A stretch of DNA of 37,119 bases, from positions 1-37,119 of the forward strand of contig CALSCQ010001732.1 of the NCBI GenBank assembly GCA_943704525.1. The letters are read 5' to 3'. The notes under the pieces are model-generated. The model saw only the letters and a list, made by a program, of their open reading frames with translations. It made no database searches and was not told where the DNA came from. Positions 1 to 10,782 of the stretch are shown piece by piece; position 1 is the stretch's first letter; each line of letters starts with the position of its first letter. Made by a program: the position numbers and the translations under genes. Origin of the DNA: Pigoraptor vietnamica. Its lineage: Eukaryota > Opisthokonta > Filasterea.

Positions 1-773
1 CCGCATCGTTCGTTCGTTTCGCCCGCGCGCCCTCTTCTCTACCGTTGAGAATGGCGCGTGGCGAACGACGGATGGTGTGGTAGGACGTAGGCGTTAGGTG
101 TTACGAGGTTTCGTGCGATTTGCGAATAGAGTGTTCTTCGTGGGAAGTAGTCCTCGCTTTCCCTCGCCAGTTAGCCCGCGTAGTTCTCTCGCGCGCAGCT
201 GCCGCCGAACGTGTGCGCCCTTTCCACGTTCTCTTGTGCGTACGCTCCTTTAGCGTTCGCCTCGCTCGAGCCCCGACGCTCCAGTCGACGCTCTAGCTCA
301 AGCTCGTCGTGCGCCCTGCGACCAGCTCTCCAGTATTCGTGCCCTGCGCATACCACTTCGTGCTCCACTTCGCTCCACTTTCTCTTCTTCACTTTCGTCG
401 TTCTTCCTCGCGTTCTACCTCCGCTACCGCCTCGCTCTACGTTCGCCTACGCTCCGTACGCGTCTACGCTTCGTTTCTTCGCATTTGCTTCAAGATTCGC
501 TTCGCCAAGTCCGTTTTCCCCAAGTCGATTTCCCCGTGCGTTCCACTTCGCGCGTGCATCACGACCGTCTGATCGATCCTTCCGAGTGCTCGCTAGCTTC
601 GCAGCATCGACGTTTCGCCTCGTAACAGGAAGTGTGGAGTAACATGTGTTGTTACAACATTCACACAGGCCCGGTCAAGCCGGCTCTTAGAGCCCTTGCA
701 CAGGGTTCAAGGGTGCACGTGTTAGCCAGGGATGTAAGTTCGCGGAAGCACGCAAGTAAAACAGTACCATCCT
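1..773. other. Upstream intergenic, pyrimidine-rich low complexity
   Basis: No gene could be supported. From about 100 to 620 the plus strand is strongly C/T-rich with degenerate short words of the cgcttcg/cgctacg kind, and open frames through it give Ser/Arg/Phe/Ala low-complexity peptides. At 639-655 there is a perfect inverted repeat, GTAACA-TGTGT-TGTTAC. The stretch ends at the AP5M1 start codon and probably holds its promoter and 5' UTR (inference). Confidence 0.6.
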
Positions 774-3512
774 ATGGCTGCCGACGTGTGCAGTCTGCGG
801 GCACTGTTCGCGGTGTCCACCGCAGGCGCTGTCGCATATGCAAGGTGAGCGAGTTTTTGCTTTGCGCCGGTCGTGTGGGTCGCAAACCATGCGTCTGACG
901 CAGCGCGATTTGTGAAGGCGGTACGTGGCTGTGGAACGGCGGGCGCGCAGGGACGGCGGCGAAGCATGTGCCCCAATGCCAGCGGATGCGGATTTCGTGG
1001 CCTTGTTGTTGCGCGAGTGCCGCCCTGATGGCGACTACGATACACTCCTGCAATTAGGGCGACCCAACCACCCGCCTGTGTACGGGCTTGGGGCGGACGG
1101 CTCCTTATGGCCCGTGCTTGTTGTGCAGAGGGTATGTCGCGGGTGTGCACAGTTCGTACTGTTGCGTGTGTGCGCCTGCGATTTAAGGGTCTCCGTGTTG
1201 CTCGCACAATACGACCTTGCGACGCCGCCTTGATCTCGTATTGAGTGCCGTCGACTCTGATATCTTCGTATCCCCAGAGGGGCTATTTCTACGTGGCAAT
1301 TCCGTACGTCGGAGCGCAATGCGCGAGTCCGCGTCCTTCCCTCGTTGAGCTGTGAGTGTGCAGTCTCACGTGGATGTTTATAATAGATATGATCGCCCAT
1401 GTGGCTGCGCTAACGTAACGTGTCGCCGCAGGCCCGCTGTGACAATGGCATTGGCCATTCTTCATGATGTTGCGAGTCTTGCGACGGGGCTTTTGTCCTC
1501 CGGAAATGTATGTAGGTCACTGCACGTGTCTTGTTTCATGAGTAACAGTGGTCGCCTATCTCCTCGTTGGTGTGTGAGTGTGCCCTTACATGTCGCTGTT
1601 TGGCGCAGACAACGGCTGCGTTTGACGAGCTGCACGACTGTCTCTCTCTGGCGATGCCCCTCGGGTCTCCCATCGACACCACCGGAAGCACCCTGCGCGC
1701 CGTGCTCCAGGCAAAAGCCATCCCGAACGCAAGCTCGGAAAAGGTGCAGATGCACGTCCCGTCGACCGTGCGTGTGACACAATTCGCTAACTTGTTCTTA
1801 TGCGGTTTGACCTCCTACGCACAGCAAGCGGTTGCAAAGCCATTGGTGCACAAGGGCAAGAGCACCATCTCGCTGTCGGTCACGGAACACATCCGTGCCG
1901 TCCAATACGACAAGCCGGACGTCGTCGACGTCTGGGACGTCTTCGGCGCGATCAAGTGCAAGGCACGTGTTGTGGAGCCTGTAATGGAATGCGGAAGCTT
2001 GTTGCTTGCGTGCGTGCGTGCGTGTGCGTGTGCTGCGTGTGCTTTACTGCGTGAGCGTTGGCGCACTTCATGGTGTCGTGTTGACCTATGCCCTTTGAGG
2101 TGTCGTGTTTAATGGCATGCTCATGACGCCGATGGTGCGCGCCCTCGTGCAGGCGGAAATTGTCGGAAACCCGGATGTGACGCTGACCATTGCAACGACC
2201 GTTGGCATCGACCGCCTCTCGACCCACCCGTGTGTTCAGTCCGGCGACCTCGGTGAGTGCGCGACGCACGTGATATGTCGCTTCTATGGTGTTTGCGCTT
2301 CAACGAGTCGTTCGTCGATCGTGCGATGAAGACGCACACTGAGCGTGCCCTTATGTACCGCGCGCAGGCCTCGCACTGCCGGGTGCGCGCAAACTGTGCT
2401 TCAACCCTCCCAACGGCCAATTTGACCTCTGCCATTACCGAGTCTCGGGCATAAAGGAGCTCCCATTGCGCGCCTTTTATCAGATGAAGGTGTGTGTGTG
2501 CGCGCGCGTGCATTCGTACTGGGTGCGTCGACATCATGGCACAGTGGTGCTGTTGCGCCAAGCGTTCGATATGCGCCTGTTGCCCTTTGGTCGCCCCTCT
2601 TCATCGAATGCCGTATTTACATTTGCATCTGTGTGCAACGCCGCAGGAAACGTCGCCAACGTCCATCAAGTTTCTCCTTCAGCTCAAAATGTACGAGAAG
2701 GTCCAGAACAGCTTCGAGTCGTGCGAAGTCCGGATTCCGTTCTTTAACAGGTGCGCGACGCGATGCATGTGCGCACCACCTTCCCCTTTTGGGGCGTATG
2801 TGTGCGCGGGGGGGGGGGGGCTGCTAAAATTGCTCTCTACTGAAACGCGTGCTCCCATGCAGGGGCCAAGTCGCTTCGTTTGACGCCTCGCCGACAACTG
2901 GCGCCGTGTCTCTTGCGCCAAATCGGCGTTGGCTGTTGTGGAATATCGGTGCGTGCGCATGCGCAACAGTGTGTTGGTGTTCAGAAATGGACGTTTTCGC
3001 GAAAGAGCGTGCAGCTCTGGTTCGACTAACATGCATAACATCGCCAACATGCAACATACACTCTTTCTATCTCCAGGTCAAAGATTCGCAGGAAGGAATC
3101 TCGAGGCTGCGTTGCCCGCGACAGTGCAATTCTCGCACTCGAGTGCCGCGGGCGGCGACGATACGGCAGAGGACGACCCATTTTGCGTCGGGTTGAACGC
3201 ATATGTGCAGGTGTGTTTGGGCTGAAAAGCACGAACATCCCCCCCCCTGCCCCCTCTTTCCACAATGTGCACGCACACTCCCCGTCCAAAACACGACGCT
3301 TACGGCCCCGCCTGCAGTTATCTTTCAAAATACCCGATTACACGATGAGCGGATGCGCCATCGACCCCCGCACGGTGGGCCTGTACCCCTCCGCGAAAAT
3401 CAAGGCAACATGCACGCGCGAATTCGTGTCGGCCGAGTATGTTGTGTGGAACACGTTCGGGGCCGCGAAAACGACCGTCATGCCGCAGTCTGCATTCGAC
3501 GAGGTGGCTTGA
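774..3512 (+). CDS. AP5M1: AP-5 complex subunit mu (AP5M1/MUDENG)
   Basis: Medium (mu) subunit of the AP-5 adaptor, which acts on late endosomes with SPG11/SPG15. Eleven exons: 774-844, 918-1131, 1278-1351, 1432-1507, 1609-1962, 2153-2252, 2368-2489, 2647-2750, 2863-2948, 3077-3210, 3318-3512; 509 aa, close to the about 490 aa of animal AP5M1. The N-terminus carries the family pattern ARRYVAVERRAR then VYGLGADGSLWPVLV. The mu-homology domain starts near KGKSTISLSVTEHIRAVQYD and includes LRAFYQMK, ESCEVRIPFFNRG, DDPFCVGLNAYVQL and the terminal YTMSGCAIDP and AEYVVWNTF blocks. Every junction keeps frame. Intron 5 (1963-2152) needs a GC donor. The start at 774 gives an N-terminus that aligns with animal proteins from the first residues. 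Stop is TGA. A TSET or other mu subunit is the only real alternative and fits less well. Confidence 0.93.
1963..2152 (+). other. GC-AG intron of AP5M1
   Basis: The exon ends ...aagtgcaag and the intron begins gcacgt, ending gtgcag before gcggaaatt. Only this junction joins AIKCK to AEIVGNPDVTLTI in frame, matching the family at this place. The nearby GT at 1967 would shift the frame. GC donors are a known minor class, and here AAG precedes the GC as expected. Confidence 0.75.
2808..2820 (+). repeat. Poly-G run in AP5M1 intron 8
   Basis: Thirteen consecutive G within the intron between exons 8 and 9 (2751-2862). A possible G-quadruplex or slippage site, and a place where the assembly may be uncertain. 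Confidence 0.8.
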
Positions 3513-4027
3513 AGAGAGAGGGGGAAAAAAGTAACATTTTTTGAGGAAAAAATTACAAGTCAATGTTCGAGTGGAGCAAAACCGCAAACAGGGTAACATG
3601 TGTAACAGACACGGACACACATGCACACATGCACACACACACACACACACACACACGCGCGCGCGCGCACACACACACACCACACCACGCACACGCTCTA
3701 GATAAAAGCTCTCCTCCGACGTAAAAGAGGCTGCCAGACGTGTCCGTGTCACTCCAGTGAAACGCTCCAAGCCGGGTCACTGTTCGTCTTGCGGACCCCA
3801 ACGGCTCAGCAGTGGCAAACCGGGGGCATCCAGAAGACATCACTCTCTCAAACGGGGTCTCAAGGACGGTTTCGTTGTGTAGAGTGTGTGGTGAGTGTCC
3901 CTCTGAGGTCCAGACTATGTCGGCATGGTTGCTGGGTCGTAGGCCGACTCGGGCCGAACTGTGATGCGGCTGGGGCAAGTAACACTCAATCCACCTTCGC
4001 ATCTTTGTGCTTTTAGTCGCAGTACAC
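3513..4027. other. Intergenic between AP5M1 and RhoGAP-like gene
   Basis: No coding exon recognised. It contains the AP5M1 3' flank, a directly repeated GTAAC pair (3593-3597 and 3602-3606), a CA/CG microsatellite, and about 320 nt leading to the next start codon at 4028. Confidence 0.6.
3619..3690 (+). repeat. (CA)n/(CG)n microsatellite
   Basis: A run of CA dinucleotides interrupted by a pure CG stretch and followed by more CA, between two genes. Alternating purine-pyrimidine of this kind can adopt Z-DNA (general knowledge). Confidence 0.9.
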
Positions 4028-6273
4028 ATGGAGGCGAGCAAGGTTGCGTCGGCGGCGCACCGCAGGAACGTTATTCGAGGCGCTATTCGCCGCGCGTCGT
4101 CAATCACGAGGGCGGCGGTTGCGATTTCGATCGCGCCCACCTTTGCACTCCTATTCGTCGCAGTGGTGCTTTACCGCCTCCTCCTCGCGAGGGCCTTCAA
4201 GGTCTTTCTGAAGTTGGCCCGCTACGGTGCGTAATGTGCCGTGATGCTTTTGTGGCATCCGTTTGCTGTGGTTCGGCCCTGCCACATACGGTTCAAGCGT
4301 TAACAGAAGTGTCGAGTAACACGTTACACGCACCCTGTCGCAGTACCCTTTGGAGTCGCTCCTGCGCACAGCAACGACAGCGACGGCGCACACGGCGGTA
4401 AGTGAGTTTCCTTGCGCGTCTTCTTCGCGTGATTGGCATGGTTTGTTTCTAATCCATCGCGAAATGCCCCTGTTATCGCAGAAATTCCCCATAAGCGTTC
4501 GGCCTCTCCGTGCGCGTCCCCTGCGCCGAATGCGACTCGCCCGAGCCACGGTACGAAGCTTGCCTGTGACATGGCTTCTAATTTAAAGCCGTTTTTGCGA
4601 CAAACCCAATTCCGCTCACTTGTTACACTTTCGTTTTTTTCTCAGATGGAGGCGACATCAGCGCCGAGTTTGACCGCCGGCTTGCATGCGCGTTCGTCTT
4701 CACGCACGAGCTGCTCTCCTGGCCCCTTTGCGTCCTCTTGGGCATCCTCCAGAGTGTCCTGGAGCTCTTGCAAGAGATCACGCAGACTGTCGACATTGGC
4801 TTGGAGACGTCCCCGATGAACGCCGCTGGTGCTCACCAGGCCCCTCAAGTGATCGCCCGTCGCCACTCTACAGGCAGTCTGGGGAGCACGGCGCCTGCGC
4901 GCCCCTTCGCCAGGCGCCTGTCGCTCCCGGACATTCGCAAGATTGCCAATGGCTGTCAAGAACTCTTTGGACGCCTGCGTCGCCGTTCCGTGTCGCGCAA
5001 GGCGAGCGTCTCTTCACAGTCCAGCGCTCGTGCCATTCTGCGCGCAATTTTCTTCAAGGGCGCGGGCGCGGAGAGCGCTACCCCCTCAAGCACGCTTTCT
5101 CCGTCGTCATCCGCGACGTCCATGCCGTCCTCTTTGCAGACGGTGTCGAGCGGCGCAATCGAGTGGGCGCCTTCCCTCTCCACGATGCCGGTTGAGGACG
5201 CCGTGCACGCGGTCGCCCTGATTGCAGCGCTGCCTTACGGCCCCTCGGAGTCCGCGACGGTGGTTAAACAGGCACGGGCAGCCCTCAAGCCCCTCTTTAA
5301 GGCGGCCGCTATTTCCATGCCCCGCAAGCCAGCGCGGAGGCCGTGGTCGGTGACGAAGGGGTCGTTCCCTCTGTCGGACGCCAAGTCGATCGCGCGGCTG
5401 CCACTCGAGGCAGTCCTGGCGCGTGACGAGCCGTCCCTCGCAAAGTGCGTCACGTCCTTCGCGCGACACACGGCGGTTCCGAGGGGCTACAGAGCGAGCG
5501 ACGAGGGATCTCCGCGTCGTCGGGCATCGTGGGAGGCGTCGGCTGTCGTCGACATGGCGGCAGTTGGTGGGCTGGCCGCAAAGGGCGTCGCCGACATGTT
5601 CAAGAGCCTGCTGGGGCGCATTCACGGCGGACTGCTCACGGCGGATCTGTCGCCCTCCTTCTGCGCGGTGAACGGTGGGATGCGCACTTACTATTGTTGG
5701 GTTTGGTGTAACTTAAGACTGATGCACTTCCTTTTTTAAAAATGCAGATCTCCAAGGCGAAGAGCAGGGCGAAGCGCTCAGCCTTCTCGCAGCCCTGTTG
5801 CCCGCGACGCACGCCGCCGTGTTGCACGCGCTCCTCGCCTTTCTCGACGGCGCGCGCACGCAGCCAGAGTTCAACGGAATGGACTTGACGGCGGCCTTTG
5901 TTCCCGACCTCTTTGGCGCCAAGGTGTGCGCCGTCGCTCGGCAGGCTGACCTCGCTGCCGTGGTGCGGGCGATGATCTGGAATCGCGCGGCTCTTGCGGA
6001 GGTGGGTGCCGACTGATGGTCATCGTGCTGTCCTACATTGTGTGATACTGAGCACTGTCGTTTGCCATCGATCGCACACAGGCGCCCGGCGAGCTTCTCG
6101 CCCTCTCCCGGACGAGGCACGCGCGCAGGCAGCCCGCAAGCGGTCGTCTTGCGCGCATTGTGCGTGCCGCTTTGCATGGCGTACTCACTGTTCCCTCGCG
6201 CGCACAGACCTATGTCATTGGTTATGGGAACAACGGTGAGGCTGTTATTGCTGAGATGCCGGCCCTCGCCTGA
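4028..6273 (+). CDS. Membrane-anchored protein, divergent RhoGAP-like C-terminus
   Basis: Seven exons: 4028-4226, 4344-4397, 4482-4550, 4646-5674, 5748-6001, 6082-6159, 6208-6273; 582 aa, all junctions in phase, TGA stop. A hydrophobic segment lies at about residues 29-49 (ISIAPTFALLFVAVVLY) and a second at about 120-149 (LLSWPLCVLLGILQSVLELL), so the N-terminus is probably inserted in a membrane. The middle is Ser/Arg/Ala-rich. Residues about 451-540 resemble the second half of a RhoGAP fold: LLAALLPATHAAVLHALLAFL, then NGMDLTAAFVPDLFGAK and AAVVRAMIWNRAALAE, in the order expected for LP..L..L..FL, N.M...LA..F.P.L and VV..LI.N. An earlier PLEAVLARDEPSLAKCV could be the domain start. The arginine-finger motif (GIFR.SG) is not visible. 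The RhoGAP call is an inference; the gene itself is better supported. Confidence 0.5.
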
Positions 6274-6664
6274 GGCGGCACGTGCCGGCGGCGGTGTGGA
6301 CTGGTATGTCCCTCTTGATTTTCTCTGATATCGCGGTGTTTGCGTGAGCGTTGAAAACGAACGAACCAGAACTACGACGACAATGAAATGTACATTCCAC
6401 AGTTCGCATTGCAAGCCGACGAAACAAACGACTGCACGCGCCGATCACAAGCTGAACGCGTCGGTAGCCCCATTCCGTGGACGTGCTTGCCGTCATGCTT
6501 CGACCCTCCACCATTCACATGATCGTGCACAAACGCGAGCGTGCGCAACACCACTCTGCTTTGTCGAAAGCCACTGTTGCCAAGTTGTCCTTGCGTGGGT
6601 CGGATGTGTGCGTGCGAGGATGCGGCGGCCAACAAGACTTGTGCTCTTCAAATCTCGCCCACAA
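6274..6664. other. Convergent 3' intergenic
   Basis: Lies between the stops of the RhoGAP-like gene (+) and the ATMIN-like gene (-). No coding exon or RNA gene recognised. Confidence 0.55.
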
Positions 6665-8099
6665 TCACGTCTGCGTGAAGTCGTCCGAGTAGAGATGTCC
6701 AAGCGACTGCGGCGTCAAAGCCGTCTTGTCCAGTGGCAGAATGCCCGTGAACACTGTCTGCGTCTCCATCGTCGCGTACAGCGGGTGGTATGGGGCCGTC
6801 TGGACGCCCACGGACATCGCGTCGTCAAACGCATCGTCGCCCCGCACTTGCGAGAGATAGGGCGCCGTCTGGACTGCCACGGACATCGCGTCGTCGAATG
6901 CACCGTTGCTCGTCTGCGTTTCCATCGTCGCGTAGGTCGGGTGCAAATAGAGCACCTTGACGCCCGCCCCGAAGGGGCCGCCGGCGGCGCCCGTCTGCGT
7001 CCCGTCGTCGGCATACACCGCGCGCTGGCCCTCAAGCCCCTCATCCCCGTCATCCGCAGGCGCGCTGGCGTCCAGGACATCGCTGCCCAAAGGAGAGTCG
7101 CCGCCGCATGCAAAGTCCACAGTGCGCCCGTCGACGAGGCGGGCGTCGTCGTGCGTCTGCTGCTGTGCGTCGCGCGAATGGGACCCGATCCCGGCCTCGG
7201 CCCGAAGCAGTTGCAGCGCCGTTTGCGAGTAGCTGTCCGACAGAAGGACGCCGCCCTCACCCACGCGCACGTTGCGCTGCGGTGCCGCAATGTACATCTC
7301 GTACATGGCGTCGACCGTCGTCTGCGTCTCGCGGCTCTGGTGCACGGGCGCAGCACCCACACCCGGCGCGGTCGACTTGCCGCGTCCGGACTGCGCCGCG
7401 GACGCAAGGCACAGCAGATCCATGGCCTTATCCGCGGTCGCGCTGCGAGGATTATGTTCATCATGAGCGCTTTACTGCAACCTGTAACAACGGGCAGCTT
7501 TGTACTCACGCTGTTACGCTGGTGTGGGCGCGCAGAGGAGTGTAACCGGCGCATTTCGTCCGCCGCGTGTGCGTGCGCAGACGATCTTTCGACGGGAACG
7601 ACTCCCCGCACGAGCATACCAGCGCAATGCCGCACTGGGCGACATGCCGCGCGTGGACGCTGGCGATCCCAAACGACGCGCCGCACCTCGTGCAGTGAAA
7701 CCTCTTCTCCCCGTGCACGCTCCAATAGTGCTGCTTCACGTGACCGAGGCGATTAAAAGGCGCACCGCCCCCTTCCGCGCGCTCGCACGACGGCACCGGG
7801 CAGAAAAAGGCGCGCTTCCCGTGCGTTGACGCCGCGGGCGGCAGCACGATCCCCTGATGCACGGCCTCCGTTTCGCCCGCCCAATGCGCCCTTTCGCGGC
7901 TGCCAGTCTTGTTAAGTGCCCCACGGGGGTTGAAGGTCGCTGCCGGCGCACCGTCGACGACGCGGTGGTGCCTCACGAGGTGCATGCGCAAGCACGAGGG
8001 GTTGGGCAGCACGCGATTGCAGCCGGGCACATCACACGCCACGGAACCGACAATGCGGAGGTCATCAATGGACGGCGTTGACGCCGCGGCGCTCTCCAT
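6665..8099 (-). CDS. ATMIN/ASCIZ-like zinc-finger protein with LC8-binding TQT array
   Basis: Two exons on the minus strand, 8099-7510 and 7442-6665; 455 aa, TGA stop. ASCIZ (ATMIN) is a nuclear transcription factor that activates the dynein light chain LC8 gene and is repressed when LC8 binds its C-terminal TQT motifs. Four fingers sit at the N-terminus: C22/C27/H40/H44-45, C100/C105/H124/H129, C136/C139/H152/C156 (C2HC) and C162/C164/H177/C183. The spacing, and phrases such as NRVLPNPSCLRMHLVRHH, HVKQHYWSVHGEKRFHC and CGIALVCSCGESF, match the ASCIZ finger block specifically. The tail has TQT at 236-238, 345-347, 372-374, 424-426 and 453-455, VQT at 387-389 and 410-412, and SQT at 269-271. 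ATMETQT and AFDDAMSV-VQTAPY segments are each present twice. It shares an upstream region with Vti1. Family assignment is strong; regulation of LC8 is inferred by analogy. Confidence 0.87.
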
Positions 8100-8529
8100 C
8101 TCTACGGCGGCTTCATGGCGCGTCTGAGCGAGGAGTTGTGTGTGTGCGACTCAACATCTAAAACGGTTTGAAAGGTTCAAGAATGCACAGTAACATCGGG
8201 AACCCGTCGTGGTCGCATAAATTGAGCAAGTGTCGAATCTTGAACAATTTCCCCCATTTTTCAAATCAATGATAAGGATCTGTTACTACATCTCCACACT
8301 GCCATCATGATGACGTCAATGGAACTGGAGGACAGTCTGCAAGCCTTTCAGAACGATCGGCGAAATGCCTTCGTTTAAACGTTCCTTTGAGGTGTGTGGC
8401 TAAAGAGACAGCCCTCCTTCGCTCGCGTCCCGCATGCGCTCTTATTCAAATTGGGCTATTTTTCGCAAGTGCACGCCCACGTTCGCCGCGGGGACGTCGT
8501 GACGTCGTCCCTGTCGAATCGCTTCGAAA
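8100..8529. promoter_or_regulatory. Divergent promoter region, ATMIN-like / Vti1
   Basis: 430 nt between two start codons pointing away from each other. It contains a perfect TGACGTCA palindrome at 8311-8318 (CRE/ATF type bZIP site), TGACGTCG near 8492, GTAACA near 8187 and TGTTAC at 8281. No TATA box is convincing. Promoter function is inferred from position. Confidence 0.5.
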
Positions 8530-9821
8530 ATGTCGTCCGAGATGTTTGAGGCCCTCGAGGTCGATTTCACGTCGAGCTATGGGGCCATCAACCGAAAGAT
8601 TCAAGGCGAATTGCCAATGCTCAATGGAGGTGCGTGTGACAGGTGTGCGGCGTGTGACAGGGTGTACGGCCTGCGAGCTCGTAATGATCATGACTTATCC
8701 ATCGCAGAGCAACGAAAAGCTCTTGTGCGTAATCTCGAGCGAGATGTGCGGGACGCGGAGGATTTGGTACGGCTGCACTGCCTGCTTTCGTCATGTGCGC
8801 GAGTGTTGCGTGATGTTACGGCCTGGCTGAATGGCTGTGGTTGTGCCGCGCAGTTGCAACAGATGGAGGTAGAGCTGCGGTCGCAGCCACAGCCGTACAG
8901 ACAGAAGCTGCAGGGCCGCGTGCGCAATTACCAGACCGACATGGCCGCGTTGAAGAGGAATCTGGTGCGTCTTAGATTCAAGGTACTTGCGCGCGTATAT
9001 GGCGCTGGGTCTAATATGCGCGCTGTTGTTTGCACCAGCAACGAGCCGCGAACCCATCGCTATCCGCACGCGACGAGCTTCTGGGCGGTGGCGCGGACGT
9101 CGAGGCAGATCTGGAGGTTAGTGCCCGCAAACTGTGCTATTCCGCAGCGGCGATTGCTGGCAGCCACGAAGTCGTTGTCGTGTAATGTGAGAGAAATGTA
9201 ACGTGCGTCGTGTGCGTGCAGGGCGCTGCAACCGGCAGTAGAGCCCGGTTGTTGGCGAATGATGCGCGATTGGCTCGCACGTCAGAGCGCATTCAGAACG
9301 CGCAGCGAGTCGCCAATGAGTCGGGTGAGTGCTTTGATTTTTTCGAGAGATTTCGCTCCTCTTTTCGCTCCTCTTTTCAAATTGTTGTTCTCTGCGATGT
9401 ATTTCTAAACGGCGGCGTGTCCCATCGCCTCACAGAGCAAATTGGGACTGCCGCACTCGGAGATCTCTCTAGTCAACATGAAAGCCTCTTGCGTGCAACG
9501 GGACGGGTGAGTGTCTGAGAGGGCGTGCTCTGTGAATTTAGTAGCTGTATTCTGCCATGTGGGCCGAGGACGCCTTTTCTTACATTTTTTCGGTCGCTGC
9601 TAAGTTGCAAGATGCCGACGCGAACCTGAGCAAGAGCCGACGGATCCTGTACGCCATGCAGTGGAGGTGAGGTTGCGTTCACACGCGGCAGTGTTTATTT
9701 TATGCGAAATCAACACCATGCCTGCCGCAGGATTGTGACGAACAAGCTCATCATGTGCTTCATCATACTCGTGCTGACGGGAATCCTCGGCGTCGTCGTA
9801 TGGCGCAAGTTTTTCGCGTGA
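8530..9821 (+). CDS. VTI1: Vti1-family Qb-SNARE
   Basis: Eight exons: 8530-8629, 8708-8766, 8854-8964, 9039-9116, 9222-9324, 9436-9506, 9605-9666, 9731-9821; 224 aa, the usual Vti1 length, TGA stop. It acts in fusion among Golgi, endosome and vacuole/lysosome membranes. An N-terminal three-helix (Habc) region holds FTSSYGAINRKIQ and KLQGRVRNYQTDMAALKRNL. The Qb SNARE motif runs from about LLANDARLARTSERIQNAQ, with the zero-layer glutamine at Q164 in DLSSQHESL, to DADANLSKSRRIL. A C-terminal anchor (IMCFIILVLTGILGVVVW) is followed by a short basic tail. All junctions are in phase. The start codon is followed directly by the family N-terminal pattern. Confidence 0.95.
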
Positions 9822-10114
9822 AAAAAGCAGATGTAAATAGAGACACACACACACACTCTTTGTGCTGTCGCCGCTAATTCCCACCCTATGTTGATGGTAA
9901 CCGCTTGACCAAAAATGGAAAGGCCCTGGGCCATTTCAGAAATAGACTGCGCGTGCGTCGGTATCTCGGGTGTGCGTGTGTGGGAGTGCGTACCGTGTAG
10001 CGATTGTGACCCATATAAGACAGGCTGATCTTTCTTCTAGTGCTCAACGAAGAAGGCTCTTGCACAGGTGCACCTGAGGTCGATCGCTCGTCGCCTTGCT
10101 ATAAAACCGCAAAC
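9822..10114. other. Intergenic before repeat protein; TATA-like element
   Basis: A short CA tract near 9843-9856 follows the Vti1 stop. TATAAAA occurs at 10100-10106, only 9 nt before the ATG at 10115, which is too close for an ordinary TATA box unless the leader is almost absent. Nothing else recognised. Confidence 0.4.
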
Positions 10115-10782
10115 ATGTTCCATCACCACCACCACCGCGATATTGTCGTCGTCGAGACCGGCGTCCCGATGGCGGTCCCTGTCGCAGTCGCGCAGCCCAT
10201 GTACCCGGGCTATCCCATGCAGCCGGCGTATCCCGCGCCTTATCCGCAGCCGTACGCTGCGCCCCCGCCGGCCTACGCGCCCCCGATGCCGATGGCGCCT
10301 GCGCCGATGATGGGTGGGTTTTTCTGTTTCGGAGTTTTGTTGTTTAGGTATTCTGATTCGAAGTCTTGGAGTTTTGTTGTTTAGGTATTCTGATTCGAAG
10401 TCTTGCTTGCGTTCGGGCATTTGTAGCTTGCGTGTGAGTGCGATCGGCGCGATCTCGTCTCTGATGTGGCGACTGATCTGCAGGTCCCTCTGTCGGCGTG
10501 GCCTATCCCAACGCTATGGGCGGAGAGACGTACGTGCAGCGCGACATGTACGGCAACATGACGGAGGTCAAGACGGGCGCCTTCGGACAGCGGGAAACCA
10601 TACGCGCCGATGCCTACGGCGACGTGAGCGTGACAAAGACGAACATGTTCGGGTCGGAGACAGTCACGCGCGACGCTTACGGCGACGAGATTAAGGTGAA
10701 ACGGGACATGTTCGGCAACGAAACGATTGTCGAACGCGACCGCTTCGGAGACGAGGTTATCATCCGCGAGCGCATGTGGTGA
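10115..10782 (+). CDS. His/Pro/Tyr-rich protein with seven 11-residue [FY]G repeats
   Basis: Two exons, 10115-10313 and 10484-10782; 165 aa, TGA stop. Family not recognised. The N-terminus has five histidines after MF, then a V/E/T segment, then a Pro/Tyr/Met-rich tract (residues about 30-66, PAYPAPYPQPYAAPPPAYAP). Exon 2 encodes seven tandem units around [FY]G: Y89-G90, F100-G101, Y111-G112, F122-G123, Y132-G133, F143-G144, F154-G155, spaced 11, 11, 11, 10, 11 and 11. The unit is roughly R-D-x-[FY]-G-[ND]-E-x-x-V-x, rich in alternating charged residues, which suggests beta structure (inference). It ends RERMW. There is no signal peptide or membrane segment. The acidic/basic repeat plus a flexible PY-rich head could suit a membrane-surface or coat protein, but no function is claimed. 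Confidence 0.8.
10331..10404 (+). repeat. 37-bp perfect tandem duplication in intron
   Basis: The unit at 10331-10367 is repeated exactly at 10368-10404 inside the single intron of the repeat-protein gene. It looks like a recent duplication. Confidence 0.9.

Noticed and set aside
211-642. 143-codon open frame on the plus strand and a 73-codon frame on the minus strand of the same stretch
   Set aside because: Ser/Arg/Phe/Ala low complexity from pyrimidine-rich DNA; starts are not ATG or are poorly placed, and there is no family signal.
6344-7756. 470-codon plus-strand open frame
   Set aside because: Antisense shadow of the ATMIN-like gene; Arg/His-rich with no recognisable domain.
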